The position numbers were made by a program, and so were the translations under genes. Positions 45,780 through 54,766 of a stretch of 64,000 bases of DNA are shown piece by piece; position 1 is the first letter of the stretch, and the number at the start of each line of letters is the position of its first letter. The notes beneath the pieces are model-generated. The model saw nothing but the letters and a program-made list of their open reading frames with translations. It did no database searches and had not been told where the DNA came from. Origin of the DNA: Ectobius pallidus (lineage: Eukaryota; Arthropoda; Insecta; Blattodea; Ectobiidae); contig CAXKWD010000006.1 of NCBI GenBank assembly GCA_964059195.1, positions 2,286,530 through 2,350,529 of the forward strand, written 5' to 3'.

Positions 45780-47262
45780 GTGATTTGATTTGATTTATTA
45801 AGTCCATCGGAACATATGCATGTTATGGGACACGTCAATATAATTACAAATACAAATATAAACTTACAGTTGAAGAAATATGTACAGTATGAAAATTTCT
45901 TTACAGAGTATAAAATATAGATATTAGCAAATTATTGACTTATATTAATTTATAGCCTAAGTACCAGTTTTATAATTCAGATAAGTAAAATTATAAAAAA
46001 TAAAAATACAAAAAATAAAAATACAAATACAAATACAAAGGTGCTGAGTTATCCTGTTGTTTAATTATATATATCAATAGGTTATAAATACTGAATGATC
46101 TCTTCTAGTAATAAAAATTAATAATTAGGAATAGGATAAATACCTGTTAATGTAGTATTCAAATAGTAACTCATAATTACATGACAATGTAACATAATGA
46201 AGGTAAATAAATAAGTATAAAATTTAGAACAGGAAAAGTAGATGAAGGTTCCTCCAGCCTTAGCGAGCTCACTCCACCTACAAAACCCTAGCAACAGGGA
46301 ACCAGTGTCAACCAAGCCGCTCTCCGAAAGATTGAGCCAGTCCTAACTGTTGCATGACCCTATTACCAGAATAATTCAACACCTGTCCTAGTTCTACAGT
46401 ATGGAGATTTTAATGATTAAGTCATTTTTACATAAGTCATCACTACATGAGGCCATTTGGTCCATATCATGTTTCACACTGTCACTATATGAACTCGTGG
46501 GTTTATCCGGCCGCAAATCCTCTAGCAGGCTATCTGAAATCAAGATAAATAAAAAATTTTGAAAAATAAAACTGCTTATGAATGATTGTGGTCAAAGAAT
46601 TCATCCATTGAATAAAAACAGTGGCTGTGAAGAAATTCACATACCTTTCTTTTAAATTTACATAGTGCAGGTATTTCTTTAATGGATTGGGGTAAACCAT
46701 TGTATAATTTGAGTCCTGTATATGTGAAGCCTTTCTCAAATAAGCTAGTTTTATGTGGTATACTCGCTAAATCATTTTTATTTCTTGTATTATAGGAATG
46801 TACCTTTGAGTTTGTTTGGAATGAAGAAAGATTAGTTTTTACAAATATAAGTGTCTCTAATATGTAGATACAGGGGAAGGGTAATATATGAAGATCTTTA
46901 TATAATTGCCTGCAGCTGGCTGTGTTGTTTGCTTTCATCATTATTCTTATAGCTCTTTTTTGTAATTTAAATATAGCTTCATTGTTAGTTGAATTTCCCC
47001 AGAAGATTATTCCGTAAGTTAAGAGGGAGTGAAAGTAGGCATAATAGAGTGAGCGTACTGTGTTTAGGCTGGATACTTTCCTCACTGACCATAGGGCATA
47101 ACAAATTTTACTCAAATTTTTCGAGAGGACATCAACATGCTTGAACCATTTAAGATTTTGATCAATCCATACCCCCAAGAATTTTGTTGAATCTACATAA
47201 CTAATAGTTTTATCCTCATATGAGATGTTAGGAAATTCTGTATTCTTATTTTGTACTGATGC
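45780..47262 (-). mobile_element. 5'-truncated LINE inserted in BEL/Pao copy A
   Basis: The flanking pol sequence is continuous in copy B (57460-57530) but interrupted here, which fixes the insertion to about 45780-47262. It lies on the minus strand. The 3' tail is GATGGACTTAATAAATCAAATCAAATC-like with a short pentamer repeat. The 5' end is truncated inside the reverse transcriptase thumb region. A target duplication is not clear. Confidence 0.8.
46576..47240 (-). pseudogene. C-terminal part of LINE reverse transcriptase
   Basis: Reads VDSTKFLGVWIDQNLKWFKH, then SLYYAYFHSLLTYGIIFWGN, KLQKRAIRIM, SYNTRNKND and GLKLYNGLPQSIKEI. This is the usual region after the YADD palm in Jockey/CR1-type LINEs (LGV-ID-L-W, YGI-WG, LQK-AIR, YNTR, NSLP-type). 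The palm and endonuclease are missing, so it is non-functional. It differs from the LINE at 2464-5640. Confidence 0.85.
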
Positions 47263-47269
47263 AGATTAG

Positions 47270-48175
47270 CATGATGTAACCTTCCACCAACTCGAAGTAT
47301 GTTCTCCTTATCCAAGTATGGATGCAGTGGCAATAGTGAGCTGCTTCTTAAAACACAATTGTTCTTCTTTATGTGAGCTATATCTTCTGGAAAGACTTCT
47401 GCCTGTGTAGCATGTATAACAACATCATGAGCTTTCTGTAGCTCTTACAAGCTGATAGGACCAATATATCTATCAGACTTGTGCAAGCAATTGTGTTTAA
47501 ACCTCAAAATATAGGCAGTGTTTCTGACAAGTCTTCTGAAAGAGGAATATCTGTGTAAATATTCATTGTGTGAGCTCATAATTATGAAAGCTTTTGCTGT
47601 CTTTCTGGCTTCTGGTACTTCTTCTATTAGTGTTACATTACTAGTGGTAGGCAAATGGCATTCTTGTTGTTTCAAAAATTCTGGGCGATGCCACCAAAGA
47701 GTGTGATTATGCAGCTTGTTAGGTGTGACTGGTTTAGTGATGAGATCTTCAGGATTCTGTTGTGTAGGCACATATCTCCATTGACAGTTTTCTGTAGTAG
47801 CTTGAATTTTAGTTACTCTGTGTGCTACAAAAGTGTTCCATTTGTATGGAGGCTGTAGAACTATAAGACTGTCAGTCCAAAAGTAAGCTCTTGATATTGC
47901 AATTTTCAGAGATAGACTTACTTTTTCATACAAACAAGCTGCCAACTGAGCTGCGCTGACCTCCAGTCTGGGCAAAGTAACTCTGGATTTGCTTGTCAGT
48001 AATTGAATCTGTGTGTTATGGATTTTGTCTTCAGATATTATGTAGCAGGCTGCTCCATATGCCTGTGGGCTGGCATCACTGAAAAGTGTAGTTCTACATG
48101 ACTGAAATTAACTATTAGAGTGTTTCTTGGGATTTTATATAACTCTATGTAATGAAGCTGTGAGTATAGTTCATT
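47270..48175 (-). pseudogene. BEL/Pao copy A RNase H and connector
   Basis: Sense (minus) order: a degraded SDASPQA-type strand (about 48070), TLPRLEVSAAQLAACLYEKV, YFWTDSLIVL, then TQQNPEDLITKPVTP and ending toward a SFRRLVRNTAYILRF segment. These match the RNase H1-like domain of BEL/Pao pol, which removes the RNA strand after reverse transcription. Copy B reads WTDSLITLKWITQ where copy A has lost a few codons. Frame breaks occur near 47975 and at the LINE insertion. Confidence 0.75.
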
Positions 48176-49342
48176 TCAGGCTTTATGTATAGCAGTAGGA
48201 GCTTGTTGGTCCCAACCTATGTCATTAAGCCAAATCTGTTGCATGATACATTTAGCTGCTGAAATGAACGGTGCAATTAAGCCTTGGGGATCATACAGAG
48301 TATAGATGGCAGATAGAATCTGTCTCTTAGTAGTTGCTTGTGGTGATGACTTCACTGTGTACTGTAGTAAGTCTTGTAATGGATTCCAGTGTAGTCCTAA
48401 AGTTTTGACTGTGTTCTGCTCTTCCAGCTGAGTGAGTGTGGCTTTAGAGAGCTTTTCTTGAGGTAGTGATTTCAAAACTTCTTGTGAGTTGGAACAGAAC
48501 TGTGTTAGGTTAAATCCACCTGCTTGTAACAGTTGAGTCACTTCTGTGGCTGCTAATATAGCTTTTTGCTCTGTGGAAAATGATGCAAGGAGGTTGTCTA
48601 CATAGAAGTAAGTAGATAGTAGTTTGGATGCTTTGGGAAATATATTCCTTTCATCCTCGGCCAACTGGTTAAGTACTCTGGTGGCTTCAAAGGCTGAACA
48701 GGCTTGTCCATATGTAATGGTATTGAGTTGGTATATCTTTACTGGAGCAGATTTAGAGTATCTCCAGAAGATTCTTTGGAAGTTTCTTTGCTGTGGCTGT
48801 ACCATTACCATTCTGTACATTTTCTCAATATCGGCACTCAGAACATATGGATGGCATCTGAATTTCAAGAGTATGGTGTAGAGATCAGGCTGAACACAGG
48901 GTCCAGTGTAGAGAATATCGTTTAGTGATGCACCTGTTGAAGTCTTAAATGAGGCATTGAAAGCTACTCTGAGTTTTGTAGTCTCTGAGTCTTCTTTTAA
49001 GACAAACTGGTGAGGAATATAATATGCCTCAGGACCATCATGGTATAATCCTTCTTCTACTTGGGTCATGTGACCTAGGGCTTCATATTGCTGCATGAAG
49101 TCAGAATACTGTTGGAGTATAGTCGGCTATTTGTAGAGTCTGGTCTCATTAGAGAAGAATCGTTTCAGGGCTCCACTTCTGGAGACACCAAGATTGTCTG
49201 TGGGCTTCTTGAATGGTAGAGTTACTGTGTAACGTCCATCTTCATCTCGCTGTACTGTTTCTTGGAAGTGTAGCTCACATATGATGTCTTCATCAGACCT
49301 TACTGGTTGAGTGATTTCCTCGATCTCCCAGAACTTTTGCAT
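48176..49342 (-). pseudogene. BEL/Pao copy A reverse transcriptase
   Basis: The 306-codon frame (48176-49096) has YIPHQFVLKEDSETTKLRVA (opening), VLSADIEKMYRMV (motif A with Asp), NTITYGQACSAFEATRVL (Pao-type motif B) and TYFYVDNLLASFST (motif C). Motif C is YVDN where most BEL/Pao enzymes have YVDD; copy B has the same Asn. An upstream piece (49127-49342: FWEIEEITQP, LPFKKPTDNLGVS) links it to the protease and is separated by a frame break near 49100. It would make cDNA from the element RNA, but this copy is interrupted. Confidence 0.85.
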
Positions 49343-49429
49343 ATTCTTGTGTATCTGTTCTGTGACGCTTAGATGGCAACGTGGTGCTTGTCTTCTGCCC
49401 TGAGTGTGATGTATTTGCCCTGAGAGAAT

Positions 49430-50056
49430 TCATCCGAGTCTGGTCTCCCTAATGAATGCCTTGTGTCTGTTAGTTTCGTTTATTGGTATAGTGTGTCCCA
49501 TTAACAAATTCCAGAATACATCTGCCCCTAGAAAAATGTCAATGCTACCGTGTAGGTGAAATCTGCTGTCTGCCAGTAAAATGTCTTCTGGGATTCTTAA
49601 GCTGGTGACATCTATGGGTGCACTGGGAATGTCCTTAGCAATCTGGTTTATAATGAGGCATTGTAACTGTCGCTTGTAACCATTACCATGGGCGTCCCTT
49701 ATTTGAATATGCCTAATTTCCAGAATATTGGATGTGTGTAGGTTTACACCGGTTACAGCTAAGGTGGTAGGCTTGGTTTCTAACTGTAGCCTATCAGCCA
49801 AATCTTGTGTTATAAATGTGTGCGTGTCACCTGAATCCAAGAGTGCTCTGGCTTTTATGAGTCTGCCATTCTGAGCTTTGACTAGTATTTCTGCTGTGGC
49901 GAGAAATGTGTGCATTATTAGCAAATGCTGAGCCAGTAGTATTGTCGCTGGTAGTAGCTGGAGATTGTCTAGCACCATTGGGGTTTTGGTTTCTGTTTGG
50001 ACCATTATTAGGCAATCTACGATTGTACTGAGTAGCTGAATGTTGACTATAGTCAT
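49430..50056 (-). pseudogene. BEL/Pao copy A aspartic protease region
   Basis: Reads ALLDSGDTHTFITQDLADRL, the retropepsin-like active-site loop of BEL/Pao polyproteins. The usual D-S/T-G-A is D-S-G-D here (copy B has DSGA). Then TSNILEIRHIQIRDAHGNGY and a DIFLGADVFW strand follow. It would process the gag-pol polyprotein. The zinc knuckle just upstream (50056-50170) is out of frame with it. Confidence 0.75.
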
Positions 50057-50172
50057 TACTGCGAACCTTGTCTTGGTGTAGCAGTGTGAGATGACGCTGT
50101 TGGCATTTATAACAAGATGTGGATGTGCAGTTTCTGACGTGATGTCCTGCTCTGAGACAATTACTTCATAGT

Positions 50173-51288
50173 CTATTGTTGTTTACAAAGTTCCATCTCT
50201 GCGTGTTGTTGAAGTTGTAGAAAGTCTTCACATTTGTGTAACTGGTGATCTAGCCTGCACAGTATACAATTGTTGGCTACATGTGCAACAAAGGTACGTG
50301 AGCTCACTTGTCTATGGTAAGTGGGTTTACTTTGAGTATTGTGTGCAGCTTTAGGCCTACTGGAGCTGTCTGGTGTCACCAGGGCTTGTCCCCTCTCCTG
50401 TAAGAAGTTACAAAGTTGCTCGAATGTGTTTAACTGGTCCACTGTGCCCTCCAGGCTCCATGCTTTGAGCGTGGCTGGGTCAAGTTTGTACGTGAGAAGA
50501 TGAGTGAGCATATAGTACCATCGGAGATGCTCTGGTGTGATCGATTCTATTGACCTAACCTGTCTGGTGAAGTGGTCAAGCAAGTCCATTAATTGACTGG
50601 GTGATTCTTTAGGAATCTTGCTGTAGTCGATCAAAGATTGTAGTGATTGTTGCAATATGATTTTGTTATTCTGAAACCTTTCATTGAGTAGGTTCCAGGC
50701 GGTTTCATAACCTTTAGCAGTTAAAGGTAGAGTGTCATTGAGTTTGTTGGCTGGGCCTTGCAATGCTATTCTCAAGTAGTGAAATTTCTGAACTGGATAT
50801 AGCGAATTCTTACTGTGAACTAGCGAGATGAAAAGTTCTCTGAATGGTAGCCAATCTGCATGCTTACCATTGAAGTGTGGCAAATCTATCTTTGGAGTAT
50901 AAATAACTTGAGCATTAATTTGAGTTGTCTCTTGGGGCGGCTGAGCTTTTGTCATGTTAGCTTGTGAGTACTGTGTTTCATAGTCCCTGACTTTTTTGGG
51001 AGCCATACCTACAGTTGTGTAGTAAGTCTCTTCGAATGCTTGTCTTTCGCCTTCCCAATCAGGGTCTGTGTCACATGATTCTATTTTGTCTTGAATTTCT
51101 TCAAAGTCCTTCAATAGTGATTCATCTTGAGATAATCTGTGAACTATCTCTTCTATATTGTCTTGGTCAATTTGGATGGACAAAACATACTGATAAAATG
51201 TAGTTAGCTTTCCCTTGATAACTGCCCTCTTCTGTTTGTAGTTTTTGAGCTTGGAGGCTTCTGTGGCAAGTACTTGTGAGTCTGGCAT
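50173..51288 (-). pseudogene. BEL/Pao copy A gag
   Basis: Starts at a genuine ATG (51286-51288) with MPDSQVLATEASKLKNYKQK. It continues with LPHFNGKHADWLPFRELFIS, KFHYLRIALQGPA and ERFQNNKIILQQSLQSLI, the capsid-like region typical of BEL/Pao gag (the DUF1759-type block). The 371-codon frame stops at KQQ just before the CCHC zinc knuckle (CSNCLRAGHH in copy B), which is displaced by a frame change. This is the best preserved part of copy A. Confidence 0.85.
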
Positions 51289-51640
51289 TGTGTGGAGTTA
51301 TGGAACAGTGTGTTGTATTGAAGGCTACAACTTACCTGGTTATCCAGAGAGTCTGGTGTCCCTAGCACTGCTCTACCAGAATTCTTGCACCCTTTCTTAC
51401 CACTAGGTCCGTTATGACTGCTCTTATTTTGTAGTCTAGTTGACATAAGCTGAAAATACAATAGAGTATTATAGAGCTGTATAAGTATCAACAAAGCACA
51501 AAATGTAGTGTTCTGTTCTGAGAACTGGATGAAATGTATATCCAAGGAGTGGATAGAATCCAGGTCCAGGAAGGATCAAATATGGACGAAGTTTATCTCC
51601 AAGGCGTGGATAGAATCCAGGCTTGGCAAGGACCAAAAAA
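51289..51640 (-). promoter_or_regulatory. BEL/Pao copy A leader with primer-binding-site-like ladder
   Basis: Sense strand, directly after the LTR end CTACA: five T residues then TGGTCCTTGCCAAGCC, which has the position and TGG start of a tRNA primer-binding site. A second variant of the same phrase lies a little further on (GGATCCTTCCTGGACCTGG region). The donor tRNA cannot be named. Confidence 0.5.
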
Positions 51641-51984
51641 TGTAGGCTAGTGTGCCTAACAGAATTTTTGCTATTGACGGAGGACCACAAGATTCGTAGG
51701 CTTGTTTGCCTAACAGAATCAAGAATGCTTTTATTTGTAGGATCGGGTTCCAGTGAGGACCAAAAAATGTAGGGATCCAGGCCCGTTGAGGACCATGTAT
51801 GCTTATGCCTTTAAAATATAGGACTGAAGTAGGAAGTAGGAATGATAATTTTTGCTTTAATCTTGTCTGGTAGTCAGGATTATCTTCTACTTCTCTTCTT
51901 TTCTTCCTTGTAGCCGTGTGCTTAGTAATATTCAGTTTTATTTTATTTCACTTAGAAATTTTAGGATGAGACTTATGGTTTATA
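51641..51984 (-). repeat. BEL/Pao copy A, 5' LTR (right), first piece
   Basis: Nearly identical to 42976-43330 apart from point changes and an 8-base deletion near 51840. It is interrupted at GGTTTATA (TA at 51983-51984) by the mariner relic and resumes at 54362. Confidence 0.85.
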
Positions 51985-52556
51985 CAGGGTGGCGCAGGGA
52001 AACGGGAAATTATGAAGTAACTTAATTTGCACAAATACACACAGGAAAAATTATTTCTATTGACGAAAGCACATGTTTACAGTATGCCATTTATGTTTTT
52101 ATTACAAACTGTCACATATTGTCACTTTATTTCTTAAGGTGACATCGGAAAGATGTGCTCCATTTAGGGAGTTCACATTGTAATAACCTGTTACGGAAAC
52201 TCTCGAATGCTCACTCTAGCTAGCATGTCTCTGGGAATGGCAGTGAATAAGTCTTCAATGTTCTGTTTCAGTTCGTGGATAGTTCCAGGACGTGAGTGGT
52301 ACACTACTTTTGAGATCTCCCCACAGGAAGAAGTCACAAACTCTAAGCTCTGATGAGCTCGCAGGCCATGGAATATCGCCTTCTTAATCGTATTATCACA
52401 GTATACGTATTAATACAGTAAAGAAACTCAGGCCGTTTTTCTGCCATACGGACATGCGCGCGCAGATTCCATGCGATCCTACCGGCCATTGAGTAATACT
52501 ACAATCACTACTGCGGGAAGAATGGAAATAAATAGGAGTCTTGAATTTTTATAGCA

Positions 52557-52660
52557 ATGCGTGTTTGGAAAGGATGTTATTGTTCTGCTATAAATTGCAG
52601 TAACAATAAAGGAAGAAATCCTGATTTGCATTTCTTCACTTTCCCAAAAGATCCAGAAAG
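52557..52660 (+). CDS. THAP-domain protein of the P-like element, exon 1
   Basis: ATG at 52557. The exon encodes MRVWKGCYCSAINCSNNKGR, then NPDLHFFTFPKDPER, and ends with two bases of the next codon at the donor GTAAGA (52661). CYC/C-x4-C and the FHxFP-like HFFTFPKD block are the first half of a THAP zinc finger (C2CH), a DNA-binding fold used by P transposase to bind its own ends. The intron runs 52661-53523. Confidence 0.7.
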
Positions 52661-53523
52661 GTAAGAAGAAAAATACGTAATATTTATTGTATGCCTGCTG
52701 GCTTACTCTTGACACATGTTCTGGTGTGGTTATGTTTACATTTACTTTAATGTAATATTTTTATCTTTAATTATGTTGTAATTTCTAACAATAGATACTA
52801 ATGAAATGAAAATGTCAGCAGTCTATATCACGGTTAAAGATAACAATATTTAGGATGTCGTATTGTGATCGCTTAAGATAACACAATATTTGCTGCGGTG
52901 CAGCTTATTTCCTATGTGCATTGTAATGTATATGTCAGGGCCGGTTATGTATACAAACATGTGTGCCGTGTTGGCAGTCAAGAATGGCTATGTGAGCTCT
53001 AATGCACATGGCCATTTTGCAGCATGAGCCGATTTTTTTTCTTTGCTTGCACAAACCTGACAATCAAAGATCCACATGCCCGGTTGTAAGGATCAATGCT
53101 AAGGAATATCAGTGCACATAACTCAATTTCGTAAAAAAGTGCACATAGCCGATTTTACAGGCGGTACGATATTTATTTTCTCGAACACGATGTAGGCGTA
53201 AAGATGACGAAAACATAATCTTACATCATAAATTCTCGGATACATGTGCCATTAAGGTGTTTGCGACAGTAAACTAACATGACATCATTATCCAAACCTA
53301 GGCAAGCAATAGGCTTACCTAAAATAGGCTACTGTTAAGAAGCGTATCTAGTCCAAGGTTTTTCCCACCTTTAAAATCAACGTTTAAGTTATAAATTATA
53401 TTAAAGAGTGACCTTTGAATATAGGTTTGTCACACTGCTCGTCCTCAACTTCATTGTTGAGATTGTATTTTGTTTCTGTATCTTACGGCTTCGATCTACC
53501 TTCAATTGTTGTAATGATTTCAG

Positions 53524-53689
53524 GTGTAAAAAATGGGCCATCAATAGTCGGCGAGAAGACCTACTAACAAAAACTGTAAAATATTTAAATGTAAATTGCC
53601 GCCTATGTTTGGAACACTTCGAAAACAGCCAGTTTATGAATTCCAATAAGAACTCTTTAATTAAAACTGCTGTACCGACTGTATACTAA
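53524..53689 (+). CDS. THAP-domain protein of the P-like element, exon 2
   Basis: After the acceptor AATGATTTCAG (AG 53522-53523) the codon left by exon 1 is completed and the frame reads RCKKWAINSRREDLLTKTVK, then CRLCLEHFENSQF and LIKTAVPTVY, stop TAA at 53687-53689. The C-x2-C/H pair (CRLC-LEHF) and the closing AVPT(V/I)(Y/F) are hallmark THAP residues, and the phase fits exon 1. The joined product would be 89 residues: a complete THAP domain and nothing else, with no transposase catalytic region. AATAAA-type hexamers follow near 53838. Confidence 0.7.
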
Positions 53690-54171
53690 AAGCAGTTTTG
53701 GAGTATTAGAAATTGAGAAATATTGATAGAAACCTATATTTTTATTTGAATTTTGTATTGTATCTTATGTAATATTGTATTATTTTTGTAAAATGATGAC
53801 ATTTCTATTCTAATGTAATATTAGGCTACTTTTAAAAATAAAAATGAGTTATAATTGGTTTTCCAAGAATCATCTTGAAGTTATTAAAACTTGTAATAAG
53901 AATAGCCCTAGGAACTGCAGTGCAAGTTACAGGTAAGTGGCATTTAAAAATTGTGCCTGATCTTAACTAAAATATAATACATGCTTCATTGTTTCTTAAA
54001 TTTAAAATTCAGTTTTGAAAGAAGATTTTTTCCTCTTATTATAACATATTTTGTTATGTGTTTATGCATTTTCCCAAGTTATTTTATATGGTGAGAATGC
54101 AGTTTTACTCAACCGCCGCATGGAGCGCTAGTGTCGCCCAGCTAACAAGTTGTCATAGGACTTTTAGCACA
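53690..54171. other. Rest of the P-like element
   Basis: AT-rich. One frame (MSYNWFSKNHLEV..., about 53844-53933) ends at a GTAAGT donor and might be a remnant exon. No catalytic transposase motif is visible. Confidence 0.4.
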
Positions 54172-54361
54172 CAGTTTCCTTACTGTATTAATACTTAAAC
54201 TGTGGTATTATATTGAACTGTCATTATTTACAATTGTAATGCTGCATGATTACTAAATGGCAATTCGTTTACAACGATTACGCATCGGTTCCGGAAACCT
54301 GCCGGCACTACAGTGTTGATAACATAACTTTCAAAATTTCCCGTTTCCCTGCGCCACCCTG

Positions 54362-54736
54362 TACTTCACTTAGAAGATATTATTTTCTCAACAAGCAACA
54401 GTATTAATTTTATTAACAAATTAACAATGTACAATATGTTGGTTGAGCTATATCTTGCTCATATTTACTACGGCAGTTCAATTACACTGCTCGTAGGGAA
54501 AAGAGGAGCTGCCAGATTGCCAAAACTCCTAAAAATTTATAAATGCAGTATTTACTAAAGCATATGCAAGAATGCTAAGCCATACTAGGCTTTTGTGTAG
54601 TTTACAATAGGTTATGAAGTTGGTACTTAGCTTTTAATGCGACTTCATTGATGAATATGTGAGTGCATTAGCCGGACGGTGGCTAATATGAAAAAAGTAC
54701 AGTTATAGATATGATGGTTCATGGTGTAGTTGCTGT
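54362..54736 (-). repeat. BEL/Pao copy A, 5' LTR (right), second piece
   Basis: Continues the LTR from GTACTTCACTTAG and matches 43328-43702 closely up to GTAGTTGCTGTA. After that comes a ~30-base stretch of unknown origin and then copy B's LTR, so the rest of this LTR must lie beyond copy B, outside the window. Confidence 0.8.
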
Positions 54737-54766
54737 ACAAATAATTTTCTTCAATAAAATACCACC

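Larger units (their letters stand above)
52397..54204 (+). mobile_element. P-like element (THAP-encoding) nested in the mariner relic
   Basis: The left terminus CACAGTATACGTATTAATAC and the complement of the right terminus CACAGTTTAAGTATTAATAC continue to 32 bases with three mismatches. GTATTAT is repeated at 52390-52396 and 54205-54211. P elements start CA, end TG, make 8-bp duplications and encode transposases with an N-terminal THAP domain. The 7-bp match could be 8 with one change. The 1808-bp copy encodes only the THAP part. Confidence 0.7.
51985..54361 (-). mobile_element. Tc1/mariner-like relic inserted in the LTR
   Basis: Ends are CAGGGTGGCGCAGGGAAACG and its complement; about 27 bases match perfectly. 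TA duplicates at 51983-51984 and 54362-54363 when compared with the uninterrupted LTR (43325-43330). The minus strand at 52141-52390 keeps the C-terminal transposase part WPASSSELRVCDFFLWGDLK, of the WPARSPDL-CDFFLWG type, with stops. Without the nested element it would be only about 570 bases, so it was already a deleted, non-autonomous copy. Confidence 0.8.

Noticed and set aside
48624..48925. Plus-strand frames opposite BEL/Pao pol (also 59681-59905, 60072-60387)
   Set aside because: Antisense shadows recurring at the equivalent place in both copies because the minus-strand coding sequence is shared.
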